Source: Gammaproteobacteria bacterium (GTDB taxonomy: Bacteria > Pseudomonadota > Gammaproteobacteria > DSM-16500). Taken from it: a stretch of DNA of 64,000 nucleotides. Made by a program: the position numbers and the translations under genes. Position 1 is the stretch's first letter. The number at the start of each line of letters is the position of its first letter. The stretch covers positions 57,991 through 121,990 of the forward strand of contig JAJNBC010000004.1 of assembly GCA_021156085.1 (NCBI GenBank), given 5' to 3'. Below, piece after piece: positions 45,617 through 53,996 of this stretch. The notes beneath the pieces were generated by a model. It was not told the DNA's origin and searched no databases. It worked only from the letters and a program-made list of their open reading frames with translations.

Positions 45617-46411
45617 TTATTCATTTATCTTTTTTAGCACGTCAGACAATTGAGCAGAAGATACTTGGCCAGGAATGAAGGCAATAGCTTCTGGTTTGGT
45701 GCTAGTTGTGACATTGCTTTTAGCGATAAAAAGGACGGGGGTGAACATAATCTCCAAGTCTTTGGCCAGTTGATAATTGGTTTTAATTTGCTGATCTACC
45801 GCTTTGCTTTTCATATCGATTTTCAATTGATCTACATTCAAGCCGGCTTTTTTGGCAAGATCATAAATAATTGCCTCAGTTAAAGGCTCAGTTTTAGAGC
45901 CCATTAATGCTAAGTGGAAAGGAAAGTATTTTCCTTGTTGGTGGGCAGCTAAGGCGGCTCTAGTAGCGAGTTCCGACATGGGGCCGCGAATAGGAAACTC
46001 TTTGAAAACAATTCGTAAATTAGGATTGGCTTTTATCGCGTCTTCTACTGTTGCAGTCATATCAATGCAATGAGGGCATTGATAGTCAAAGAATTCCACT
46101 AAGGTGATAGCACCGTTCGGATTGCCTGCTACGGGGTCGGTTGTTTGATGGAATAATTGATTAGCAAATTTAGGAGAGTTTTGCTGAATCATTTTAAATT
46201 TTTGAGTTTGTTCTGTAATTTGTTTTTGTTGATAGCCTTGCAGCGATTGAACCAGTACTTCAGGGTTTTGAATAATATAATCATGGATAACATCTTCAGT
46301 CTGTTTTTTTTGAGCGGGAGTAAAGGTATTGTTGGTTGCTTGAGCGCTGCTAGCAACACTAGAGGCTAGCAAAGACGCCAGCGCTAACCCGGTAATCTGA
46401 TTTATTTTCAT
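45617..46411 (-). CDS. Com1/DsbA-like periplasmic thiol oxidoreductase
   Basis: This 264-residue exported protein has a signal peptide (cleavage near AQA), a helical N-terminal region (30-90) and a thioredoxin-fold DsbA domain with CPHC at 112-115 in EFFDYQCPHCIDM. The expected cis-Pro loop reads MFTPVLFIA. The layout matches the Com1 outer-membrane-associated antigen of Coxiella and the DsbA2-type proteins of Legionella. Only one CXXC is present. It has its own strong promoter with an adjacent palindrome. Confidence 0.9.
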   Translation of the reverse strand: MKINQITGLALASLLASSVASSAQATNNTFTPAQKKQTEDVIHDYIIQNPEVLVQSLQGYQQKQITEQTQKFKMIQQNSPKFANQLFHQTTDPVAGNPNGAITLVEFFDYQCPHCIDMTATVEDAIKANPNLRIVFKEFPIRGPMSELATRAALAAHQQGKYFPFHLALMGSKTEPLTEAIIYDLAKKAGLNVDQLKIDMKSKAVDQQIKTNYQLAKDLEIMFTPVLFIAKSNVTTSTKPEAIAFIPGQVSSAQLSDVLKKINE

Positions 46412-46447
46412 AGGATGTCCTTATTAAACTGATTTTTAATATAAGTC

Positions 46448-46499
46448 ACGTTAAAGTAGCGTTGTAATAATGTCAAGACTATATGAATAGTATTCATAT
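46448..46499 (-). promoter_or_regulatory. Promoter and upstream palindrome for the Com1-like gene
   Basis: On the minus strand TTGACA (46471-46476) and TAACGT (46448-46453) are 17 bases apart, 36 bases before the gene. The consensus -35 is directly preceded by a perfect palindrome, ATATGAATA / TATTCATAT (46481-46499), around a single central base. The position just upstream of -35 suits an activator; the minus-strand sequence after it has no T-run, so it is not a cca terminator. Confidence 0.6.
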
Positions 46500-46528
46500 T
46501 TAGTTCGATACATCTTAAGATGATACTT

Positions 46529-47608
46529 TTACGATTTTTTTAGCCATGATTGGATGGCGCGCCAACGCTTCTCTTTTATTTTTTTGGCAAGTTCTTGGCC
46601 AGAATAATATGCTGTTAATTCTTTGATTTCTATTTTTTTGGCTGCGTCACGACCCGCAAGAAGCCATGCTGTTGCATTGATAGAAGAACAGGCTGTACAA
46701 GAAGTTAAGAAATCTTTAAAACGATCAGGACGCCGGAAGGCATCCGTAGCGAGCAAGAGATTGAGCATATCATCGGCACTTAGATTTTTTGCATCTTGAT
46801 AATAGGGCAAGTATTTGGAGACTAAAATAGCAATAGTACGGTAATCAGTGGGTACTCTATAGCGCTCGCAGAGTGTTTTAATTTCGTTTTCAGATAAGGT
46901 GTGCAGTAATGCAGCAAAACGTACAGGAGAGTGCGGAGAAAGTACCACTGCTTGTTTAAGAGCTGTAAATCCAGCACTGGAAGCAGCGAGTTGAGGTAAT
47001 AAAACGGCAAGTGCGTCACAGGCCGCTAATACAGCAAAAAAATTTTCTGGGCGCGATTCTTGTAAAGCCCGTTCTAGCTCTTTCCATACCCGCTCTGCTA
47101 CGAGTGCATCGACCTCTCCTTTTTCTACCATTTTACGCATCAGCGCCAATGTGTCAGGGGCGATATCGAAATCAAAGCGAGCATTGAAACGTGCGACCCG
47201 TAAAATTCGCACCGGGTCTTCTTCAAAAGCAGGCGATACATGGCGTAAAATTTTTTTGGCTAAATCAGCTTGGCCGTGATAGGGATCAATGAGTTCGCCA
47301 GACGGTGCTTGTGCGATGGCATTGATTGTCAGATCACGTCGTTTTAAATCTTCTTTAAGGGTGACAGTGGGTGAGGTATCGAATTTAAATCCAGTATAGC
47401 CCTGCCCTACTTTGCGTTCAGTGCGTGCTAGAGCATATTCTTCCCCGGTTTTAGGGTGCAAGAATACGGGAAAATCCTTTCCTACCTGACGAAATCCTGC
47501 GTGTAGCATATCTTCTATAGTGGCGCCCACCACTACCCAGTCTTTTTCTTTAATGGGGAGACCCAGTAATTGATCACGGACGGCGCCACCGACTAAGTAA
47601 ATTTCCAT
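46529..47608 (-). CDS. cca: CCA-adding tRNA nucleotidyltransferase, short form
   Basis: Cca builds or repairs the 3'-CCA end of tRNAs. The 359-residue protein opens with YLVGGAVRDQLLG and KDWVVVGA, then has RRDLTINAIAQAP, DPVRILRVARFNARF and the downstream RNA-binding part, all class II features. It is shorter than the 412-residue E. coli enzyme and appears to lack the C-terminal HD phosphohydrolase domain, as in several other gammaproteobacteria. Confidence 0.94.
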   Translation of the reverse strand: MEIYLVGGAVRDQLLGLPIKEKDWVVVGATIEDMLHAGFRQVGKDFPVFLHPKTGEEYALARTERKVGQGYTGFKFDTSPTVTLKEDLKRRDLTINAIAQAPSGELIDPYHGQADLAKKILRHVSPAFEEDPVRILRVARFNARFDFDIAPDTLALMRKMVEKGEVDALVAERVWKELERALQESRPENFFAVLAACDALAVLLPQLAASSAGFTALKQAVVLSPHSPVRFAALLHTLSENEIKTLCERYRVPTDYRTIAILVSKYLPYYQDAKNLSADDMLNLLLATDAFRRPDRFKDFLTSCTACSSINATAWLLAGRDAAKKIEIKELTAYYSGQELAKKIKEKRWRAIQSWLKKS

Positions 47609-47690
47609 TCAACTAACCTTTTCCTGAAGCTAAGATTGTACGCCAGAAAAGTGAATTGGCACAGAGAGGGAATGCCCTATTCAGGTAAAT

Positions 47691-48479
47691 TTATCCCATG
47701 GCTTGTTCGGCGCATTTTATATTGTATTCCAAATGAGTGGTATTCAATGTGCCCACAATCACGCTGCTCACACCAGGTTCTCGGAAAATGAATTGCATGG
47801 CTGCTTTCACTGGATCGTCCGAGGCAATTTTTTGTAAATGCCCGCTGGCTAATGCTTTTTTAATGAAGACACCTTTATTTTTTTTCTGTGCATAAGCAAT
47901 CACAGTCTGTTCTACAGTGTAAGTAGGATTATAAGTCACCATGATGATATCAGAATGATCTATGGCGAGTATGCCTCCTTCCACCGTTTTAGTTGACATG
48001 CCAAAACTGCGTATTAATCCGGATTTTTTTATATCCGCTAAGGTTAAGAATACCCCGTCCTCTTCAATAATTTTTTTATCTTCTCCATTGGAGTGTACCA
48101 GCACGATATCTAAATAATCCGTATTCAAACGTTTTAGGCTACGTTCAATACTATGTCGTAAATTTGAAGAAGAAAAGTCAAAATACGATTCACCCTTGAT
48201 AAATTCTTCTCCAACTTTAGTGCATAGTACCCAATGATGACGTTGACCCTTTATTAATTTTCCGAGGCGTTCTTCGCTAGTACCATAGGCTGGCGCGGTG
48301 TCTAGCACATTGATACCTAACTCTTTGGCACAATCTAGCAAGGTTAGGATTTCCTTATCCTTCGGAAGAGAAAATGGGGTGGGATAATTTATTTTTTGGT
48401 TGCGCCCTAGTTTGACTGTGCCTAAACCAACTCGGCTGACAAAAATGCCTGTATTTCCAAGCAAAACTTGTTTCATCAT
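47691..48479 (-). CDS. Aldo/keto reductase family protein
   Basis: This (beta/alpha)8 NADPH oxidoreductase has 262 residues from the ATG at 48479, which overlaps the stop of the preceding gene (ATGA). The catalytic tetrad is recognisable: Asp in NVLDTAPAYG, Tyr in APAYG, Lys in LCTKVG and His in IVLVHSNG. The C-terminal VSSVIVGTLNTTHLEYN is the cofactor-binding region. The substrate is unknown. An in-frame ATG at 48497 is an alternative start. It is the last gene of the ybeY-corC-gcdH run. Confidence 0.87.
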   Translation of the reverse strand: MMKQVLLGNTGIFVSRVGLGTVKLGRNQKINYPTPFSLPKDKEILTLLDCAKELGINVLDTAPAYGTSEERLGKLIKGQRHHWVLCTKVGEEFIKGESYFDFSSSNLRHSIERSLKRLNTDYLDIVLVHSNGEDKKIIEEDGVFLTLADIKKSGLIRSFGMSTKTVEGGILAIDHSDIIMVTYNPTYTVEQTVIAYAQKKNKGVFIKKALASGHLQKIASDDPVKAAMQFIFREPGVSSVIVGTLNTTHLEYNIKCAEQAMG

Positions 48480-49675
48480 GGTAGCAATTGATCCCATATG
48501 GGTTTAGCAAGGGAGGGTGTAGGCCAAGCATCCAGTGCTTTCATATCTGCAATGCAAGGAGCGAGGGGAGATAAGCATTGCATAATTTGATCGGCGAGCA
48601 AAGGAGCAAAGGCTAATTTTGTAGGCCAAGCAAAGATAATATTTTCTATTTCTTGAAAATAACAGCTGTCTGGTCGATGACCATTGGGTTGCGAAGGTTC
48701 AGCACGATCTACATAAAAACTAGCAAATGCAGCATGAGAAAAATCTAGCCAGGGAAATAATTCTTTTAATTCTTTTTTAGCAGCTTGAATTTGTTTTTCC
48801 GGGCTTAAACGGGTGCCTTCTTCGGCAATTTTTCCGCCAAGATACCAGATAAATTTTCCATCATGAGCTTGGTGGGTGGTAATGGTCAAGCGTGGTACTG
48901 TGTCCAAACCTAAGCAATGTGCATATAAGGGAAAATCAAAATGATGTTTCACTACAATCATATGTAAAGGTCGACGTTGTGTGGTTATTTTATGATGCTT
49001 TAATTTTTTTAATAATAATTCATTACCTTTCCCTGCCGTGAAAATATATTTTTGTGCGCGGATGTGTCTTTCTTCCCTGGATGTAGTATGAATGGTAAGC
49101 GAAGTTAAGCGGTCTTTATCATCAAGCTTTAATTGATCTTCTTCCATAGGATCGATTTTAAAGATAGCTTCTTTATGGGGTATGGCGAGTTCATGTAACA
49201 ATGCGTGTACATCGATTACGGTTTCATCGAGAGAGTAAACTTGTCCATGGAATTGCGGATGTTGAAAAACAGTAGGAAAATTCTTTTTATTTAAAGTATG
49301 TAAATTACTTTTTAAAGTTAATCCCGCGAAAAGTCCCGCTAGCTTAGAAGTGAGAGAGCCAGTTGACCAAAGATATTGTTGGTTTGATAGAATAGATACA
49401 TTCGATAGATCAATTTCACCTTGTCCTTCCAAACAGGCTTTCCATAAGGCAGGCATATTAGCAATAGCGTGTGCTGCGGAGGTAGGCTGGCCTTGTAAAG
49501 CATATTTCATGCCACCATGAATAATCCCTTGCGCTTTGTGAGTTTGTTCGCCGCCCAGTTGACTAGATTCGAGCAAAATAGTTGAAAAACCCGATTTTTT
49601 CAAGCGATTTAATAACCACAATCCTGCGATGCCCCCTCCTAAGATGGCAATATCAGTTTGAACTATCTTTTTCAT
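48476..49675 (-). CDS. FAD-dependent oxidoreductase (DAO fold)
   Basis: This 399-residue flavoprotein has an N-terminal dinucleotide fold IAILGGGIAGLWLLNRL with the Glu after the second strand (ILLES), then GIIHGGMKYALQG, which recalls the glycerol-3-phosphate dehydrogenase and L-2-hydroxyglutarate oxidase branch of the DAO superfamily. The middle has a YIFTAGKGNELLL segment. The substrate is uncertain. Location between gcdH and an aldo/keto reductase suggests a small catabolic or redox cluster, which is inference from context. Confidence 0.82.
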   Translation of the reverse strand: MKKIVQTDIAILGGGIAGLWLLNRLKKSGFSTILLESSQLGGEQTHKAQGIIHGGMKYALQGQPTSAAHAIANMPALWKACLEGQGEIDLSNVSILSNQQYLWSTGSLTSKLAGLFAGLTLKSNLHTLNKKNFPTVFQHPQFHGQVYSLDETVIDVHALLHELAIPHKEAIFKIDPMEEDQLKLDDKDRLTSLTIHTTSREERHIRAQKYIFTAGKGNELLLKKLKHHKITTQRRPLHMIVVKHHFDFPLYAHCLGLDTVPRLTITTHQAHDGKFIWYLGGKIAEEGTRLSPEKQIQAAKKELKELFPWLDFSHAAFASFYVDRAEPSQPNGHRPDSCYFQEIENIIFAWPTKLAFAPLLADQIMQCLSPLAPCIADMKALDAWPTPSLAKPIWDQLLP

Positions 49676-49694
49676 TTTTCTCTCATGTAGATGA

Positions 49695-50873
49695 TTATTT
49701 AAATGCAGGTATGCCTGTTTGTGCTTGTCCTAAAATTAAAGCATGTATATCCTCAGTGCCTTCATATGTTTTAACAGTCTCCAGGTTTAACATATGACGT
49801 ATCACGTTAAATTCTTCCATAATCCCATTGCCGCCATGAATGTCTCTTGCTTCGCGCGCAATATCTAGAGCGACTCGTGTTGAATTACGCTTTATAAGAG
49901 AGATCAGGGGTGAAGTTGCTAGTCCTTCATCTTTTAAACGCCCTACCCGTAGGCATCCTTGTAGGGCCAAGCTAATTTGTGTTTGCATATTAGCTAATTT
50001 AACTTGGATCAGTTGATTTGCGGCAAGTGCTTTGCCAAATTGTTTGCGATCAAGTGTGTATTGTCTCGTAGCGTGCCAACAGAATTCTGCCGCCCCTAAA
50101 GCTCCCCAGGCAATACCATAGCGCGCATTATCGAGGCAACCTAATGGACTTGAGAGGCCATCTGCATGAGGTAATTCTTGGTCGGTAGAAACGAAGACAT
50201 GATCCATGATAATTTCTCCGGTGACAGAGACACGCATGCTCATTTTTCCATGCATGATAGGTGCAGATAATCCCGGCATTTTTTTTTCTAAAATAAAACC
50301 CCGAATGCGGCCTTTATCATTTTTGGCCCAAACGATAAAAACATCAGCAATGGGTGAATGAGTCGCCCACATTTTGTTGCCCGTCAAGGTATAACCGCCT
50401 TGGGTAGATTTAGCACGTGACTCCATGCCATTGGGATCAGAGCCATGGTTAGGTTCTGTTAAGCCGAAACACCCAATCCATTCACCAGCAGCTAATTTGG
50501 GCAAATATTTTTTCCGTTGTTCTTCAGAGCCATAAGTATGGATAGCATGCATGACCAAACTTGATTGCACACTAAGCGCGGAGCGATAACCGGAATCCAC
50601 TCTTTCAATTTCTCTTGCTAGCAAGCCATAAGACACGGCATTAATACCGGCGCATCCATAGCCGTTAATGGTAGCGCCTAAGAAGCCAGCTTGCCCCATT
50701 TCGCGCATAATTTCACGGTCGAAATGTTCATTATGGAAGGCTGCTATGACACGCGGCTGCAGTTTGTCTTGGGCATAAGCATGGGCTGCATCGCGCACCA
50801 GACGTTCTTCTGCACTGAGTTGTTGTTCTAAAAGAAAAGGATCGTTCCACTGAAAAACAGGATGAGATGTCAT
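49695..50873 (-). CDS. gcdH: Glutaryl-CoA dehydrogenase
   Basis: GcdH oxidises and decarboxylates glutaryl-CoA to crotonyl-CoA in lysine and tryptophan breakdown. The 392-residue acyl-CoA dehydrogenase has the GcdH-type opening [37 protein letters not shown] with the substrate-binding Arg/Ser, [13 protein letters not shown] and the catalytic Glu in [11 protein letters not shown]. The gap to corC is only three bases, so it is cotranscribed with ybeY-corC, an unusual partnership. Confidence 0.93.
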   Translation of the reverse strand: MTSHPVFQWNDPFLLEQQLSAEERLVRDAAHAYAQDKLQPRVIAAFHNEHFDREIMREMGQAGFLGATINGYGCAGINAVSYGLLAREIERVDSGYRSALSVQSSLVMHAIHTYGSEEQRKKYLPKLAAGEWIGCFGLTEPNHGSDPNGMESRAKSTQGGYTLTGNKMWATHSPIADVFIVWAKNDKGRIRGFILEKKMPGLSAPIMHGKMSMRVSVTGEIIMDHVFVSTDQELPHADGLSSPLGCLDNARYGIAWGALGAAEFCWHATRQYTLDRKQFGKALAANQLIQVKLANMQTQISLALQGCLRVGRLKDEGLATSPLISLIKRNSTRVALDIAREARDIHGGNGIMEEFNVIRHMLNLETVKTYEGTEDIHALILGQAQTGIPAFK

Positions 50874-50876
50874 GTT

Positions 50877-51707
50877 TTACTCTCTTGTTGTTTCTAATAA
50901 ATGAATACGGCGCTTGTCACTGTGCAATATTTTAAAATGAAAATTTTCAATTTTTAATATTTCGCCGCGTTTAGGTAAATGTCCAAAGCCTTGTAATATC
51001 AAGCCGCCGATGGTGTCAAATTCTTCAGCGTTAAGCTTTGAATCAAAATATTCATTAAAGTCATCAATGGGTGTAGTTGCTTTTACGAGATAAGAGCCAT
51101 CACTTTGTTTTTTAATTTCATCATCTTCTTCAGTATCATATTCATCTTCAATGTCTCCTACAATTTGTTCTAACACATCTTCTATAGTAACCAGGCCAGC
51201 AACATGCCCGTATTCATCAATGACAATGGCCATGTGGTGATGGTTAATCCGAAATTCCCGGAGTAAAACATCTAATCGCTTACTTTGAGGGACAAATACA
51301 GCAGGACGTATCATTTTTTGCATCTCAAAGGGATGGTCGCTATTATTGAGACAATATTTAATTAAATCTTTAGCAAGTAAGATCCCTGTCACCTCATTGC
51401 TGGAGCTATCAATAATGGGAAAACGCGAATGACCCGATTCAATGACAACAGGTAATAAAGTAGCAAGGTCATGATTACTTTCAATGACAATCATTTGATT
51501 TTTGGAAATCATGATATCTCGTACATGCATTTCGGAAACTTGCAATACACTTTCGATCATATGTAACATATCCGTGCTTAAAATGTCGCGTTCACTGGCA
51601 TTCCGTAGTACTTCCATTAGTTGCTTGCGGTCTTTGGGTTCTCGTATCAGTAAATCGCTCAGGCGTTCAAGCCAAGAGCGGGGTAATTTTTTCAAATCAT
51701 CTTCCAT
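50877..51707 (-). CDS. corC: CBS-domain protein CorC/YbeX
   Basis: This 276-residue cytoplasmic protein has an N-terminal helical part, paired CBS domains (about 65-185; VRDIMISKNQMIVI to GLVTIEDVLEQIVGDIEDEYD) and a C-terminal CorC/HlyC domain with DFNEYFDSKL and DTIGGLILQGFGHLPKRGE. YbeX in E. coli is linked to ribosome metabolism and to magnesium/cobalt efflux. It overlaps ybeY by one base (TAATG), the standard gammaproteobacterial pairing. Confidence 0.94.
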   Translation of the reverse strand: MEDDLKKLPRSWLERLSDLLIREPKDRKQLMEVLRNASERDILSTDMLHMIESVLQVSEMHVRDIMISKNQMIVIESNHDLATLLPVVIESGHSRFPIIDSSSNEVTGILLAKDLIKYCLNNSDHPFEMQKMIRPAVFVPQSKRLDVLLREFRINHHHMAIVIDEYGHVAGLVTIEDVLEQIVGDIEDEYDTEEDDEIKKQSDGSYLVKATTPIDDFNEYFDSKLNAEEFDTIGGLILQGFGHLPKRGEILKIENFHFKILHSDKRRIHLLETTRE

Positions 51708-52171
51708 TATTGCTCACCTTCGTGATAAGGAGGGGGGAATCCCAATTCTTTTAAAATGCTAATTTCCAAGGGTTCCATGATCTTGGCGTCAGAGAGAGTC
51801 TCGTGATCATAACCTAGCAAATGTAAGGTCCCATGTACAACCATATGTGCCCAATGCGCCAAGGCGGATTTTCCTTGTTCGAAGGCTTCCTGGTTGACAA
51901 CGGAGGCACAAATAACAATATCGCCCAGTTGCGAAGGTTCATCTTTTAAACCTTCAGGGGCCTCGAAAGGAAACGATAACACATTGGTGGCGCCTTGTTT
52001 ATGTCGATATTGGGTATTCAGTTGGGTCATCTCGGTTGCATCTACAATTCGAACGGTCATTTCAATATTAGTGGCCCTATGGGCTAATACTTCTTTCGCC
52101 CATTTTTTTAAGTGTATAGCGGCAGGCACATTATTTTTAGGTACAGCGTATTGGATAATAATATGATTCAT
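51707..52171 (-). CDS. ybeY: Endoribonuclease YbeY (16S rRNA maturation)
   Basis: YbeY is a zinc-dependent RNase acting in 16S rRNA 3' maturation and ribosome quality control. The 154-residue sequence carries the metal motif HGTLHLLGYDH and the upstream NVLSFPFEAPEG and LGDIVIC strands. The ATG at 52171 is chosen over the GTG one codon upstream. It heads a tight minus-strand run with corC, gcdH and two oxidoreductases. The usual ybeZ (PhoH-like) partner is not upstream. Confidence 0.94.
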   Translation of the reverse strand: MNHIIIQYAVPKNNVPAAIHLKKWAKEVLAHRATNIEMTVRIVDATEMTQLNTQYRHKQGATNVLSFPFEAPEGLKDEPSQLGDIVICASVVNQEAFEQGKSALAHWAHMVVHGTLHLLGYDHETLSDAKIMEPLEISILKELGFPPPYHEGEQ

Positions 52172-52222
52172 CACGTAAAATTATAACTTAGAAGTGAGCA
52201 AATTCCAAATTGTGTTGGTTAT

Positions 52223-53734
52223 TTAACGCTTCTGTCTAACAAAAGTAAGTGTCTCTCCATTGTTTAAATTTACAGAATTTTGCATGCAACAATAAAGAAG
52301 TAATAGCACTATAACAGCACTTGCAGTAGTGCATGCTCCGATAAAAAAAGAAGCGCTCACAGTGTGAGCAAGAGCAATATTAGCGGCATATATTGCTTTG
52401 CTTCCCCAATAACCTATTGCACCACCTGTTGCTAGGCCGGCCGTGGGGACGAAAAAAGTTAAACAGGAAGAGGATTTTTTAGGAGGGAGTGCCGAATCAG
52501 CAGATTTTTCTTCTAGATTTTCTATTTTATTACCGTCCGCTATTTTTGTTGGCAAAAAAAGAGTTTTGCGAAATAGGCTTACGAGTCCATACCCTAACAA
52601 ACATGCTATTGCTATGCCACTAAACGTACCTACTGCCACTGTAGCCCATAAACTTAAAATAGAGTTATGCAGAAAAAAGAATCGAGCGCTTGATAGTAAT
52701 AACAAACCCAAAGCAATAGAGCCTAACGATTTTATCCAACTGTAAGTAGTGGTCTCTTTCCATTTAAATTGTGGAAGAGGTATATTAACTTGGTGGCCTG
52801 CACTAATAGAATTTAAATTGTCTTGAGAAATGATATGTTCTCCTATTAAAGAAAAACCATCGCAAGCAAAGCGTAATTTTAGAGAATGAGGAGGGACAGG
52901 TGATTCAAATAGAATGGTCGTTTGAATGGAAGCGTTGGAATCATTGCCATAGGCGACATTATTTAAAGTTCTGGTGCATTGCATTTGCGTGGAATGGGTA
53001 TCCCCTTTAGCTAAGAGAATTATTTCTAATTCGGCAGGGGCTTCGGAGTATTCTTGTGTTAAATCTAATGCTTCTTGAAAAGCAGTTTTGTAAGCCTGCG
53101 GCTCGTTGTCATCAACGTAAATAGCACTGCTTTTTTGTCCGCTTTTTTTAGCTAAATTATTTAAAAAAATCTTACCTTTATTTTCCAAAAAAATACCTAT
53201 AGGGATGATCCGGGGACGTTTTTTATTTTGAGTAACCAGCTCCGATAAAGTATCGACCGAGATATTCTGCGTATCCTCTCCATCCGTTAAAAAAATAATA
53301 GTAGAATTGCTGGGATCTTTTATTAGCTTTTTATCTTTTACCATATGGAAGGCAGAACAAAAATAAGTGGCGCTGTTAGGCTTTTGGGCTGCTAAGTTTC
53401 CTTTTATTTCAGCCAATTTTTCGGAATTGGGAGTGGTGTTTTCAGCTAGAAGCTTAGCCTTTTTATTAAAAACAATAAGACTAAATGTGTCTATGGCATT
53501 TAATTGCTCTAACAAATATTGTGTTGCAGTTTTAACGTTCTGCCAGCGATTTTCCTGTGCCATGCTAGAGCTGATATCAAGGATGAAAATAATATTTCTT
53601 GGAGTGGGCTGTTTAGGGAGTGGAAAAGCCTGTAGTACAGGCGTCACTACCCAAACATTTTTATCCTCATAAGGGCGTTTGAAGAGGGTGACATAAGCGC
53701 TGATTGGGTTGGCAACAATATTATTTTTTCCCAT
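52223..53734 (-). CDS. VWA-domain protein with C-terminal membrane helices, 503 aa
   Basis: A von Willebrand A domain occupies about residues 45-230, with a complete MIDAS: IIFILDISSSM, the Thr in NSATYFCS and FLTDGED. A beta-rich stretch (235-340) follows. From residue 350 on there are four hydrophobic segments with a short Ser/Lys-rich loop between (EEKSADSALPPKKSSS). There is no N-terminal signal peptide, so the VWA domain probably stays on the cytoplasmic side, unlike BatA-type proteins. The ATG at 53734 has AGGAAAG directly upstream; a start at 53767 is rejected. No MoxR ATPase is adjacent. The function is unknown. Confidence 0.78.
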   Translation of the reverse strand: MGKNNIVANPISAYVTLFKRPYEDKNVWVVTPVLQAFPLPKQPTPRNIIFILDISSSMAQENRWQNVKTATQYLLEQLNAIDTFSLIVFNKKAKLLAENTTPNSEKLAEIKGNLAAQKPNSATYFCSAFHMVKDKKLIKDPSNSTIIFLTDGEDTQNISVDTLSELVTQNKKRPRIIPIGIFLENKGKIFLNNLAKKSGQKSSAIYVDDNEPQAYKTAFQEALDLTQEYSEAPAELEIILLAKGDTHSTQMQCTRTLNNVAYGNDSNASIQTTILFESPVPPHSLKLRFACDGFSLIGEHIISQDNLNSISAGHQVNIPLPQFKWKETTTYSWIKSLGSIALGLLLLSSARFFFLHNSILSLWATVAVGTFSGIAIACLLGYGLVSLFRKTLFLPTKIADGNKIENLEEKSADSALPPKKSSSCLTFFVPTAGLATGGAIGYWGSKAIYAANIALAHTVSASFFIGACTTASAVIVLLLLYCCMQNSVNLNNGETLTFVRQKR

Positions 53735-53811
53735 AATACTTTCCTGTGGCTCTGAAGGCATTTGCAATGTCGAGTATCATACTTCGATAATCGTTGAAAG
53801 GAAATTAGGAG

Positions 53812-53836
53812 GTTATCCACAGTTTCTGTGGATAAC
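53812..53836. promoter_or_regulatory. Two consensus DnaA boxes in perfect inverted repeat
   Basis: TTATCCACA at 53813-53821 and its inverse TGTGGATAA at 53827-53835 both match the strict DnaA box consensus. Together they form a perfect palindrome with 11-base arms (GTTATCCACAG) and a TTT centre. It lies in the 262-base gap between the VWA gene and epmB. Neither strand has a T-run after it, so it is not an intrinsic terminator. DnaA binding is the natural reading: an origin part, a titration site or control of the VWA gene. Confidence 0.6.
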
Positions 53837-53886
53837 ACTGTGACTAACTCTGCTGAAAAGGTGGGAGAAATTGGGGAAGAATTTTG

Positions 53887-53904
53887 CTAAGGGTTATCCC
53901 TTAG
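53887..53904. repeat. Short perfect palindrome next to an AT-rich stretch
   Basis: CTAAGGG and CCCTTAG are inverted arms around TTAT. The element includes TTATCCCTT, a weak relative of the DnaA box (three mismatches at the 3' end). An AT-rich run follows at 53906-53927. It is 51 bases from the DnaA-box palindrome in the same gap. Its function is unknown. Confidence 0.5.
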
Positions 53905-53996
53905 TGCATTAATTATTTTTAAATCAACAGCTTGGCGTCAAGTAAAGACACTCCTCTCGGTTTTTCTTTCCTCGTCTTGGAGGCCATGCACGAGAA

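Noticed and set aside
53812..53836. Intrinsic terminator for epmB formed by the GTTATCCACAG palindrome
   Set aside because: Neither strand has a T-run after the stem, and both arms equal DnaA boxes, which explains the palindrome better.
53768..53996. Calling this gap oriC outright
   Set aside because: Only two strict DnaA boxes are present, no dnaA or mnmG is in the window, and GC skew could not be computed; kept as a finding only.
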